A stretch of 64,000 nt of DNA from Ustulina deusta (Eukaryota > Ascomycota > Sordariomycetes > Xylariales > Xylariaceae). A program made the position numbers and the translations under genes. The stretch spans positions 124,001 through 188,000 of the forward strand of contig JAJNNX010000059.1 in assembly GCA_023159155.1 (NCBI GenBank), written 5' to 3'. Positions 31,301 through 42,591 of the stretch are shown piece after piece. Within the stretch, counting starts at the first letter, position 1, and each line of letters begins with the position of its first letter. A model generated the notes under the pieces. That model did not search any database and was not told where the DNA came from. It was given only the letters and a program-made list of their open reading frames with translations.

Positions 31301-32876
31301 GTTGGTTGAGCGAGCGACCTGTTTGAGACCGCGTTCCTGTTCCAATTCCTGCAAGATCTTTTCAATTTCTTTCTATGCGGACAAGGCAAACTCTCTTTCT
31401 ACTCTTCCACACCACACACATACACTTTCTTATTCTTAGCCCTTTGAGCTAGGATTAGGGCAATGAATGGGGGTTGGGGCTGTTAGGGTTTTGTTGTCGC
31501 CGTTGTTTTGATTCGCAGCTGCTAATGCCTCAAGTCAAGCCAACGGTCGGGAATCCCAACCACTGTTGCCTCCTAGACTACGCGCCGAGCAAATAGCGAA
31601 CGAAGGTTTCGAGGCGAAGTATAGGCCGAAAGAAGGTCTGTAATTGGGGTCGATCTTGGAGTACGATCAACTTGGATTCAGCGCAGCTACTTGGGACGGA
31701 TTCTATCGAGTGGAATATTTGAAAGAATATGACGAGACTCAATGACGAGGCCCTGAATTGAGAGCCATAGAATTAATGAGCAAAAAGTTCGAGTTAGATG
31801 ATACTATCGCGGTATGATGTTTTGGGAAAAACAACAATCGCCCGGGTGATGAGGTCGAAAACAATGTGATGGAATGGGGGAATTTCAGGGAGGATTGCGG
31901 TTAGAGGCTGGGAAGTATAGGAGTTAGAGACCGGGGGAACAGCGCAAAGTGAAGTGGCTGGGGCACGGCCAAGTCACTGACAGCACATGCACACACTCTG
32001 GCTCTGGCTTTCCGACCCAGCAAATAGTGGGTCCCAGGTACCCTGGCTTTTAAGAACAGGGAGGAGGTACCTACAGTAAAACAAAGCTGCACAGCGTCAT
32101 CGTGCACTGTATACTCCATTACAACTGCAGTACATCCGTAACTTTCAGTGGTCCAGGGAGTTTGCTTAACTCTTTTCCATGTAACAGAGTCCATCTACCA
32201 ACATACCTTCATAAACAACCTAAACTTTACTGGTTTGATCGTCATTGATGTAGCTAAATAAATCCCGAAAAAGTTAAAAAAAAATTATATATTATTAAAA
32301 TCTCCTTTCTATAACTACTCAATTAAGATTTTATTTTATGTTGTTGGCGATTACATGTAAAGTAGGTAGGTAGTCAAGTTTGGGTACCTACTTACGTTTA
32401 TTCAGTGTGTGTTGTGAATGTCAGTGGTGTAGCCCCACCAAAACGCGGTCCGACCCCTGCGCGCGTCGCGCACCGAGCTCGAGAAATGGGATTGTCAAGA
32501 TCCTACTGGCTGCATAGGGCTACCATATCGTCATCCCCGCACAACATCTTCGGCGCCTCAACGCCACATGTCAACAAGAGCTGTCCAGTCGCCACCTACA
32601 CTGATCATCCCTTGTTGCGCACGTCTCAGATAGTTCCACGATAACTGCCGCGCACTAGTGTGCTGTACTGAACTGTACACCACTAGTTTTATGCTCCCTA
32701 GTGCAGACCAAGTTGACCCCTTGATGGACCTGGTATACCTAGTTCACCGACCTTGGCGTCAGCCCCCACCAGCACTCTGGGTTGGAAGCGAGCCGCACCG
32801 GTCCCTTGTCTCCTCTGCCTACCGAACCCGAGAATAGGGACCCCTCCCAGACCTGCTGGGTTTTGTAGATCACATC
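31301..32876. other. Divergent intergenic region upstream of DUO1
   Basis: It contains promoters of the S/T-P-rich gene (reverse) and of DUO1 (forward). An A/T-rich patch lies at 32265-32345 and a taggtaggta tract at 32363-32372. No gene is supported. Confidence 0.45.
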
Positions 32877-33780
32877 ATGGCAGCCCACCAGGAAGACTCG
32901 GATCACGAGGATCTCTTCACCTCGCCTTCTGAGCCCACTGACACCAAGGGCCCCAAGCTCCAGCCCGACAGACCCAAGACCCCATCCAACCAGCATAACC
33001 GGTATGAGGACCCTGAAGATGCGCGTGAGGCAGCGCTGCGGCGGGAACTGGAGGGTGTCCGAAACATGAACGAGTTGATTGAGGGCGTAGTCGGAACACT
33101 TGAGCGAGCAAAGGGCAACATGCAGGTACAGCACCATTATCTCATCCCTTGACCTCTCACCTAAGACCTGGTTTAGCCCTTCGACCTGATCACTTACTAC
33201 CTTATCTGAGCATTGCTACGCTATACTATATCCCCAAGCCCCCAAACATGAAGCATGACGCGCCTTGGCTAATATACGCCCCCGGCTGGTGCAGACTGTT
33301 TCCAATACTGTCAATGCGGCCTCCACTCTTCTCAACACATGGACGCGCATCCTCTCGCAAACCGAGCACAACCAAAGGCTTCTGCTGAACCCTTCCTGGA
33401 AGGGCGCAACGCAGGACCTGGCAGATATAGAGAGTGAGGCCGCCGCCAAGGCCGCCGCGGCTGAGCGCAGAGCCGCTGAAGAAGAGAGAAGGCGTGCCGA
33501 GGTTCGGCGGCGGACGGAGGAGGGGCAGAGACAGCGCGAGGCTGCTGCGAACTCGAGCAGTGCTGGCTCGGGGCGTGGAAGAACAAGTACACGAGGAGTT
33601 CGGGGAACGACAAGGGCTACTGCGCGTGGAAGGGGGATTGGGACCACACGACCGACTTCAGGAATGGGCACAAGTCCGTCGGCAGATACTACATCCTCCA
33701 GCATCTCGAGCTCTAGGGGCGGCTCGAAGATCGGACGGGCGTTCTTACGTGCGGGGTCGAGAGGAGCACGAGGGTCATAA
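32877..33780 (+). CDS. DUO1: DASH/DAM1 complex subunit Duo1
   Basis: Exons 32877-33125 and 33295-33780 flank a 169-nt intron with GTACAG donor and GTGCAG acceptor and give 244 aa. The splice joins 'NELIEGVVGTLERAKGNMQ' to 'TVSNTVNAASTLLNTWTRIL', the conserved Duo1 core (~65-110) that packs with Dam1 in the ring linking kinetochores to microtubules; 'SQTEHNQRLLLNPSWKGATQ' follows. The rest is an Ala/Glu/Arg-rich helix (~125-165) and a Gly/Ser/Thr/Arg-rich basic tail, as usual in filamentous fungi, where the C-terminus is longer than the core needs. Acidic N-terminus 'HQEDSDHEDLFTSP' has possible phosphorylation sites. The gene converges with RNH202, 262 nt apart. Confidence 0.92.
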
Positions 33781-34042
33781 ACAAAAAGAGAAAGGGAAAA
33801 GGAAAAGAAAGCAGGTGAATAACCCTGAGTAAACAAGGATTGTCTATTCGACGACTTTCGTATACATAGTAGCCGTACAGCCCTATACAGAGGCAGCTAG
33901 ACCCAGGCGCAAAAAAGCGCTTTGATGATACCCAGACCAAGACAAAGTTAGTCCAGACTAGATGATGCCCGATGAATGTCCATGCCCGTTCCCTTTCGAT
34001 CATTAATTATCTAGTACACCCCTCTTCCGTTGACGTAGTCTC

Positions 34043-35419
34043 TCACGTCTTCTTCTTGAAGAAGTCGCTCATCTTCTTCATACCAGCCGTATTCACTTTC
34101 TTGAGCTCCCTCACGCCACGAGATTCACCGGCCTTCTTACGCTTCTCCTCGTCCTCCTTCTTGCGCTTCTTCTCGGCACGCTCGGCAAGCTCCTCGTCGT
34201 CCAAAACCCTCTTCCGCGAATAATCGCCGGCCGAGCGCGTCGCGGCCGCCTCCTGCTTCAGGCGGCCGAGCTCTGCCAGGTAGGCGTCGAGCGGCGCGAA
34301 GTCGGCGTCGGGCTGCGCCGAAAGCTTGGACCGGAGCATGGCGGCCAGCGAGGACGGCACGTAGCTCGAACAGAGAAAGTTGAAGGCGGTGCGGAGTCGC
34401 TGGAGGGCGACGACTTCGGGCGAGGCGACGACGGCGGGGAGCAAGGCTTCGGCTGTCGCTTGGCTTTCTTCTTGCAATGGGGTGACGGGTGTAGCGGCTG
34501 TCGAAGCCTCGGATGCTGTGCCGCTATCGGTAGATGAGACGGAGGACCCGCTCTCGCTGGTCTCGATTTTCAATCTCGGGATCCCGCTTGCTGAATCCGA
34601 GGCTGAAGAGTCGTCCTGTGCTGTTTCTGCCGACGCCTGCGTCGTGGCGGTTGCGGCGGTCTCCCGTTTTACCCCCAACACCGGCGCCTCAAGCGGCTTC
34701 ACCACGAACTTCTCTTCCATGCTACGCGGTAGGGGGCGGGTGCTCATCCGCCGGGCCTTGCTTACCATCTCCGCCATCAGCTTGTCTTCGCTGAACCGAA
34801 ACATGCGCTCGTCGCCTGCTTCCACCGTCTCGCAGACGGCTCCTAAACGCGCCTCGAGTAGATCCCGTACCCGTCCCTCGCCCCAGCGCAATATCTCCCA
34901 CAGATGCGGCGACTTCTCCTGTATCCGGTCGAAGTGGTCGTCGCCCGATACGTATCTGCGTTTTTCGGATTTGCCAGAGGGGTCGGTCAAGGTAGGGAGA
35001 ATGAGGAACAAGGGGTCGATAGGGGTGGCGACGAAGAGCTCGGCGCCATTTGTCACGTAGGTGCCGAAACTCGCGTCCTTTTCCACCGGTTTGGGCTCTG
35101 CGTCTGTTTGCTCAGGGTTGCGGCGATCGGCTTGTATTAGCCAGCTGTGCGGTGTGCTCTTGGGTGCTGCGATGCGCGTGAATTCGTAGAAGCCCGTCTC
35201 GGGACATATGAGGTATCGGGCGGGTTTCGCGCAGCGGGGATGTAATAGCGACACGATGCGGGCATCGGCAGTCGCTTTCTTGGGCAGGATGAAGATCTTT
35301 GGAGGATTATCGGAGGGCTCGGAGACTGTGTATTTGGATTTCGACGCGGATGTCGCTGCAGCCGAGTTGTCTGCACTGGCAGTGCTCTCCTTGCCCTTGG
35401 ACGCCCTCGTCCTCGCCAT
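34043..35419 (-). CDS. Ribonuclease H2 subunit B (Rnh202-like)
   Basis: 458 aa from the ATG at 35419 (an open frame continues upstream only through a non-ATG codon). Conserved RNase H2B blocks are present: 'KIFILPKKATADARIVSLLHP' then 'PARYLICPETGFYEFTRI', which build the triple-barrel with subunit C, followed by 'LFVATPIDPLFLILP' and 'DHFDRIQEKSPHLWEI'. The C-terminus reads 'MKKMSDFFKKKT', a PCNA-interacting (PIP) box with Met in place of the usual Gln; it recruits the enzyme to replication forks. RNase H2 removes ribonucleotides from DNA and resolves RNA/DNA hybrids. A long Ser/Thr/Ala-rich linker (~255-330) separates barrel and C-terminal helices. No intron needed. Confidence 0.88.
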   Translation of the reverse strand: MARTRASKGKESTASADNSAAATSASKSKYTVSEPSDNPPKIFILPKKATADARIVSLLHPRCAKPARYLICPETGFYEFTRIAAPKSTPHSWLIQADRRNPEQTDAEPKPVEKDASFGTYVTNGAELFVATPIDPLFLILPTLTDPSGKSEKRRYVSGDDHFDRIQEKSPHLWEILRWGEGRVRDLLEARLGAVCETVEAGDERMFRFSEDKLMAEMVSKARRMSTRPLPRSMEEKFVVKPLEAPVLGVKRETAATATTQASAETAQDDSSASDSASGIPRLKIETSESGSSVSSTDSGTASEASTAATPVTPLQEESQATAEALLPAVVASPEVVALQRLRTAFNFLCSSYVPSSLAAMLRSKLSAQPDADFAPLDAYLAELGRLKQEAAATRSAGDYSRKRVLDDEELAERAEKKRKKEDEEKRKKAGESRGVRELKKVNTAGMKKMSDFFKKKT

Positions 35420-36242
35420 CGCTTGTTGTGTAGCACGGCGTGATGAATACAGCACCAGCTTAACTAAGTCGATCAATTAATTGACTTTCCAAACCCCCAA
35501 GTAAGCTAGTATTTCTCAACCGAGAGTTTTTCGCCGTTTCGGCCTGGGAAAATTAGTCTTACAAGGTATTGCACGTTGTTATATCTATCAAATTGGACAT
35601 GGCATGCATCTGATGATACGCAGAGAGGCCCCTGCAAGTTATAGTGCAACGCGTCTAAGTCGCGTCGGCTGCAGATCAATCTCCACTATACTACCCCAAG
35701 CGTGTCACCCCTCCGTCTTCTTTCACACAACGTCGATGCAAGGGACCCTGCCGGTCCGCACCCAATTATACCTCTCTTGTGCACATGATTGACGCCTGGC
35801 TACCTATCCACATCGGGCAAAGTGCTGTCAGAAGCCAGGTCTAGCAGTCTGCTATTTATCGATTTTACCACTACGTAGTACCGACGACGGGAGCCTTTTT
35901 AGATACCTCCTGTAGGTCATCGCAGCAAGCTTCGCGAGAACGGAGACGAGCCATTTGTACTTACAAATGACAACCCACAGATAGTGCAACGGGGAAAGCG
36001 TTGAATGAATACGACAACCACATCTGCTGTTCCGCAAGTCCTTCGAAGTCAATCTGTAGGAATTCCTGGCCAACACTTGTATTGTTCCGCATCTGCTCCG
36101 CCCACCGAGAATATCAGATTCATGCATGCATTCTGGCCCAGGCTATATACACTTGCCATTGCCCAAGGCAGAGTGCGACAGCTTGAGGGCAGCTGAACCA
36201 AGAAAAAAATAGGTGGTATGCGTATTGTATACGAGGCGCACG
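35420..36242. other. Divergent promoter region, RNH202 and MCM10
   Basis: About 820 nt between two divergent starts. No frame of note and no repeat. Both genes act at replication forks, so shared regulation is possible; I see no MluI-box (ACGCGT), although 'caacgcgtct' at 35647-35656 contains that hexamer once. Confidence 0.4.
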
Positions 36243-38857
36243 ATGCCACCCAGTACGTTACCAACATTTTACATCATTTCTGTGGTAGGCTGGCTCATAA
36301 CAGAACATGATCAGGAACAGAGCCAGAGCCGCAATGGCCACCGCGCTCGCCTCACGAAGTCCTCCTAAGCACACCCGGTGGACGTGAACGACTCCGCCGG
36401 TTAGCCGAACGAGCCTCGCCCTCGCCCTCCCCGTCCAAGCGGGCCTCGAGGCTGACAGCTGACCGCGTCGACTCCCGTGTTGCACGAGGAACAAACGTCC
36501 AAGATGACGAGTTGGATCTGGATCTTGACGGTGATGAAGATGAAGAAACACTTGAACTGCAGTTGGCGGCGATACAGGCGAAGCTCAAGCTAAAAAAGCT
36601 GCAGGCGGCAAAGGCGAAAAGAGCACGAGAACCTGACATGCATGCGATGCGGCCTGAATCGCGGCCAATACCGGATACTGTGCCATCCACTCGAGCCCAG
36701 CCTCGCGCCGATGGCTTAAAGTCCGGTCCAACAATCCGGCCGCAATCACAAGCTGCCATCGAAGTGCCAGCTTCTCCAGTAAGAAGGACACAGACAGCAC
36801 AAGACGCAACATCGCCTAGTAGAATACGGTTAGGAATAGACAAGGGACTCAGAGCAAAAGACGTCTCTCTCAAGCGTGCCCCAAGCTTGAGGAAACCCCA
36901 AGACACCGACAAAGGTCCACAGGGAGGTTACCTTCGAAGAGCGAATACACCAGCACTGAGTGCCGCAAATCAACCCAGGGTCCAGGAACGGCCGAAAAGC
37001 TTTAGCGAACGACTGGCTGCCGCTCGAACCGACGAAAAGACCCGACTAGAGCGACAGGAGAGACTACAGCAGGTCAGGACCAAGGCCTTTCAGTTGACCA
37101 AGGATGAAATAGAGGAACTCAAACGGAACGCAATGGAAATGCCCGAACTACCAATGCAGGAGGAACAATACAGCAGAGACGAGGTAATGGCTGGTGGCAG
37201 TCTAACGAGAAGCAGCACCATGCCAAGCATGCGACAGCAGACACAAAACCAGTTTAGGCAAGCAAGTGATCAAGAAACAATTGAATCGCTGCCTGAAAGG
37301 GGGGCAGATACGCGAGAGCAGGAGATCCCGCCATCCGAAGTCCCCGAAGAAGAGGCGTCGGCCTTCGAGCCATACTCCAGCATCCACCTCACAAAACGAA
37401 TAATCCCACATTTAACCCTCACCCGCAACCTTTCCGGCAAGAAAACATATGTTATTCCAGATGTCTTGAAACATGTAAAGGCACCAGAGTTCCAATTGCC
37501 TGATATTGAGCAGGACATAGTCGTGTTTGGTATACTAGCCTCTAAATCTGAGCCCAGAGCACACAAAAATACCGGTAGTAACCTCAAAGAAAAGACGGAA
37601 ACCGACCCGACTAGAGCGAAATATATGGTTTTGACACTGGTAGATTTGAAATGGGAACTCGAACTTTTTCTCTTTAACACTGGTTTCGAGCGATACTGGA
37701 AACTGACTCCCGGCACGCTTCTCGCCATTCTCAACCCTTCCATTATGCCTCCGCCTCCAAATAGGACGGACACGGGGAGATTCAGTCTCGTGATCAACAG
37801 CGGCGAAGACACGATCCTAGAGGTGGGTACCGCACGAGATCTGGGTTTCTGTGAGAGCATCAAGAAAGATGGTACTCTCTGTAGCAGCTGGGTAAATAGC
37901 AAACGCACCAAGTTTTGCGAGTTTCACATGAACCTCGCGCTGTCTAAGAAGATGCTCGCGAGGCAGGATGTCAACTCATTCAACACGGGTCTGGGGCCCA
38001 AGAAACATAACTCGTATCGTTTGCCGAGCTGGGAGGGACACGCAAATGATCCAGGCAAGAAGCGGCGAGGAAACTACGACCGCGAGTCGCAGAGCGCCTG
38101 GTTCCTACACAAGCCTAGTGCAGCTAGCATGATCGACAATGAGGTCTTGGGAGGTGACCATACTCGCGTCGCCGGTACCATCGAGCGTAGTGAAGCACTA
38201 CGTCGACGCCTTGCAACGGAAGAAAAGGAGCGCGACCTCATGAAGAAGCTAGGCGAAGTCGGGAGTGGTGCGGGCAAGGAGTATATGAAGACAGGCCAAC
38301 TCTCTTACAAGAATAAAAGCGCGAATCGGGTTGGATCTAGTCTCACATCGGCCACTGCAAATTCCACTCCCTCGATAGAAGAGCCGAGCCCACAGCTTAA
38401 TGCGAAGAGTCTTGGCCTCATAGCAGATAAGCACAACAAGATCCATCTCAGCCCCATCAAGCGGAAGCGCGTCGAGAGCGCCCTATCGAGTCGGAGCTCG
38501 AGCTTGCTTGGCTCTGCTGCAAACGGCTCTTCAGCTTCTGGGGGGGCCGCGCTCGGTTGGGGAGGCGGGCTGAAGGACAAATTAGCGCGCATGAAAGAAG
38601 GACAGAAACTACACCCAACCAACGGGGCTGCGAATGATAGTGGGAATGGAACTCTAAGCAGAGCCAATAAAGATAGGAACCAGTCCCCGGCGCGCAAGAA
38701 AACCCGCTTCGTCACCGAGAAGGGCATTCGCGAAGCTGGGCGTGAGAGCTTGGGTGCCGAGCTAGCCAGCGGCGGTGGAATCAGAAGCCAAGGGCGTGGT
38801 GGCATGGTGTTCTTGGATGATGATGACGACGATGATGAATTAATCATCCTCAAGTAA
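36243..38857 (+). CDS. MCM10: DNA replication factor Mcm10
   Basis: The main exon 36315-38857 is preceded by a candidate 10-nt first exon 36243-36252 and a 62-nt intron (GTACGT...GATCAG), together 850 aa. The main frame has no ATG before conserved N-terminal text 'WPPRSPHEVLLSTPGGRERL', so a 5' exon is required; the one proposed keeps frame. Hallmarks: N-terminal coiled coil ('LQLAAIQAKLKLKKLQAAK'), an OB-fold (~370-500, 'FGILASKSEP', 'MVLTLVDLKWELELFLF') and the Mcm10 zinc knuckle 'GFCESIKKDGTLCSSWVN' with Cys and the closing 'CEFH' (~516-541), which bind DNA. Mcm10 activates the CMG helicase and helps load polymerase alpha. The tail is basic and ends with an acidic DDDDDDDE-type run. Confidence 0.92.
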
Positions 38858-39774
38858 ATATGTAAATACACGTGAAGATAGAGGTTCTCATTCATCCCGG
38901 GGGGGCCATCGGATAAACTGCATGAATAACACGAAGTGAAGACTAAACCGTCTTTCAAGCCATGATTCCCTTTCCCTTCCCTCGCGGCCCCGTCCGTCTC
39001 ATGATACATGCGATAGACATAATCTACTGTCCATTCAGCATGACGAATGTAAAGTTCCATTATAACTACATGTAAGCAAGGCTCTCAAAATGAAGAATGA
39101 CAAGACGAGAGAAGAACAACGAGTCTCGTTTTCTCGCTTGTTTACATATTACACAGTCACGTCACGCCACTCGTCTTCATGTCACTCACCCACCTACATA
39201 TAAGTACTTACCCAGACTTGCAGGGTAGGTCGCAAAAAGGTCACATCGCGCAACCACAAAGCACGCCGACACCACGCGAGGTACCTAGTCTAGGCAGTAA
39301 TGCAAAGGGCAGAACATGAACGATATAAAGATGTAATTTTTTTTCTCTCTTTACGTTGCAGAGGAGGATCATTTTCTCTTCTCTTCCACCCTCAGTTTAT
39401 CCCTGTCTCGGGGATACAACCCACCCGATTCTCTCTCCCTGCTGATCCATACTAACCCAGCCGGAAACGAAAGTAAAAAATTGCACCCGGCTTGTATGAA
39501 TATAGATCAAACAAACGGGTGTCTGGTTTTTTTTTTTTTCGCTGTTTTTTTTAATCGCTACTCTGCCATTCCTCGCCGCCTTACTATGTGAGTGCGAGGA
39601 CGCGAGATGATTGCCAGGTAATAGTGGTTGTAAAGAACGAGCGGTAGGTAGTCAAAAGTGTCTAGGAATGAAAGAGCCGGGGGAAAAACAAACACAATCA
39701 CGCAACTTAGATGCCTCTCCCTCACTTTCTGGAGAAAATGTGACAGGACTTTTGCCCGTCACATAAGCTGCATC
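38858..39774. other. Convergent 3' flanks of MCM10 and AIM21
   Basis: No gene. Polypyrimidine and T-tracts (39340-39352, 39523-39553) stand out, probably 3' UTR or terminator sequence. Confidence 0.45.
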
Positions 39775-42591
39775 CTATGATATTACTCCATCCTTGGCGT
39801 CTTCGACCTCTTTCACCTCATTGCTGTCCTCTTTCTTGTCGACTGTCTCCGTCAAGATAGGCTCACTTGTGGTGCTCGTAACAAGTGGTTCCCTCTCCTC
39901 GACACTGTCTTGACTTTCACTTGGCTTGTCGTCAGTTGTGGTGATTTCTGGCTCCTCAGTTGTCTTCTCCGGCTCCTTCTTCTCAGCCGTCTTCTCGCTT
40001 TTTGTTTCTGCGGCGCCTGCTTCCTCGGTCTGTGTCTGATCAGGCCTGATTTCCACTGCCTTCACTTCCTCTACTTCAGGCTCGACTGCTCTAACCGTCA
40101 ATTCGGGGTTTCCAGCTTTTTCTGGGCCAAAGTCATCAACCATTACGGTACCCTCTTCATCTATGCTCCACAGCGTCCTGGTCATAGAGAAAGACAATAC
40201 AGGGCGACCATTAGACACGGGCGGCGGAACAGACTTTTCTATCCCAGAACCGGGACTATAACTCTTAGTTGGGGCTCGTCGCTGAGGGCCTCGGGCGCGC
40301 CCTTTCCTAGCATCAGCCAAGGGAGCCTTCTCCTTCTCTTCGGGCGCTTCTTCCGGGGAGGGCGCATCCTTCTTAGGAGCTTGCGGGCCTAGCCGTAGCC
40401 GATTATTCAGGTCCGACATGAAACCGGCTTGGAGCGCAGCTATCTTACTCCCCACAGGTCTAGCCGGTACGACAGGCCTTTGCTTTACAGCCCCCTCTGG
40501 TTCCTTAGCATCAGCAGTCGACTTGAATTGACGGACAGGGAGCTGCGGCTTTGGACGATTGGGGATGACCGGTTTTAAAGAACTGTCATCCCCAGAACCC
40601 TGCTTTTTAGGTGGACGACGAGCAGGGACGGTGGGCCTGTTCGCAGGTGCTTGTGGTTTGCCCTCTTCGTCACCAGCCAAGTCCTCGGCCGATTGAGGAT
40701 TAGATACTGTTGTTGTGAACTGGAGAGAATCAGGAGTGTCTTCCCAGACATCTCGGCTGGGGAAGCGTTGAGCCATATTTGGGCGGCTAGGGATCTCTTT
40801 GGCGAGATGTGGCTGGTGTTCAACCAATGACTGGGGTCGCTGCTGTCGATTTAAGAAGCTGTCCGGTGTGATGGCTTCTTTCTCGGCCAGTTCTTCATGC
40901 CTTCTAGCAAATGCTTGAGCCGGTGTCTCCACATCCCTTGGAAGCAAGTCTGCTGATCCAGTGCGCGATTTTGGGCGTGTATCCGCCGGTTCCGGTGTCG
41001 AGACTTCAGCTGTACTGTGTACGCTGTTCGGAGCATCCTCCCAAATATCCCGACTGGGAAATCTTTGGTTATTCTCCCTCAACTTTTCGGCTGATGTCTT
41101 TGGCTTTTGATCACCTTTTTCGTCCTCTGGGAACAGTGGTTCGTACTCTTCTACATCTTCCAGAGGCGTGGAGTGAACCTCGGGCGGAGGAGGACTATAG
41201 ATACTTGCAGGTCTACTCGACGGACGGCTCCTGGGCTCATCACTTCCGTGCCGATTAGGCGGAACGGCTGGTTGGAGATCGTACGGGAATGGGTCTTTAG
41301 CTACCTCATCGGCGGCTAGAATAGGCCAGGCATCATGGTTGTGCGTGCCATAATCCTCAGCGGACCCTTCCTCACCGTTCTTAGCAGAGCCTTTGTACTG
41401 GCCATCTTCGTCAACGTGAATGACGCCGTCCCCCTTCTCACTGTTCGGACCAGAAAAGTTAATGTTCGGGGGGGACTTGACATCGTCGACCTTGGGAGCG
41501 GACGAGGATGGCTGAGGCGAGGAGATGCGCGAAGTATACTCATCGCTAGCTTGGAAGGCAACCTCCGTACTGGGTGTTCCAATATATCCAGATGTACCTG
41601 TCATGAGTGGTTAGAAACATTCCAAAGTTTGCTGGTGGCTTGCGTTACCAAAACCAACGCCACGACTAGCGGTATCCCGGACAATCTTGTTGAGATTCTC
41701 ACTGCTCATAGAGTAGTTCTGGACACGGTCGTGAAGGGGGTGATAATGTTCCTTCTGGTAAATATCGGGACGCTTCTCGTAGTAAGCCTTTTCTAGCTTA
41801 TCCGTAGATTCAACACCGTGACCATGCAGACCATAGCTTCCCGGTGGGAGTTCATGAAATCCGCCTCGAGAACTCGTTCGACGCGTGTGGTGGCGACCAC
41901 TCTTGGTGCTGTCAACGCTCGAAGCTCGCGGCGGTGCTGGCGAGGGAGCTTGCACATCGCCAGCATATGATAGCATAGGAACCCTCTGACCAATCTCGGG
42001 GATCCCATGCTCATCGTCGGTGTAGAGTTCGCTGTGATGAGAGAGCTGACTTGTAGTGCTAGCCTTCTTCTTCAGACTGCGGGCGCCTGAGTGGAGCGGC
42101 TCCTCGCTGCTAGGACGCCCAATGCCGAAGGCAGCAGCACGATCCGAATCGGTACGGGTGACCGTGGCGACTCGCTGTCTGGCGCTGGCAGCAGGGACAG
42201 TGGGCTTGGGGGCGTGCAACTTGACGTCCTCACCAACGATGCGAGTCTGCTCCGGGGACGAGCTGCGATTCTCCTCAGCCGATGAAGAGCTAAGCTCCTC
42301 GATGGCGGTGGCATATTCCCGGCCCTCCTCACCAACACCGGGCATAGTAACACTCGTGGGTCGGTCGAGTTCCTCTCCAAGAAAGCTTTGGGTGTTTGGC
42401 TTGGGCTTGGGGTCGAATGCGCCTTCGTTGAGAGGCGATGGCGCGAACCGATCGGGATTTGGAGAGATCGAGCGGTTGAATCGCTTCGTAGGACGTGACG
42501 GAATCGTGGGAGCAGTCCCATTCGTTGTCTCCTGGTTCCTCGTAGGGCGAGGCGGAACGATGGGTGGCGAAGACATGGTGGCGGCGCTCAT
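39775..42591 (-). CDS. AIM21: Aim21-like actin-patch regulator
   Basis: Exons 42591-41649 and 41597-39775 around a 51-nt intron (GTAACG, TCTAACC branch, GACAG) give 921 aa. The protein is largely disordered and starts with proline-rich 'SSPPIVPPRPTR', an SH3-ligand type. It has the block 'SKIAALQAGFMSDLNNRLRLGP' (~690), which I recall as the conserved Aim21 signature, and further PxxP/RP motifs ('RPVVPARPVG', 'RPTVPARRPPKK'). A block 'QRFPSRDxWEDxPxS' occurs twice (coding bases near 41070-41030 and 40775-40730). The C-terminus is a Glu/Lys/Thr-rich tail. Yeast Aim21 with Tda2 binds capping protein and limits actin assembly at endocytic patches. Start could be 15 nt further in (42576). Family call rests on layout and signature, not on a full alignment. 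Confidence 0.75.

Noticed and set aside
33216..33836. 206-codon reverse frame over DUO1 exon 2
   Set aside because: Shadow of the Ala/Arg-rich Duo1 helix and tail.
34380..35060. 226-codon forward frame
   Set aside because: Mirror of the Ser/Thr/Ala-rich linker of RNase H2 subunit B.
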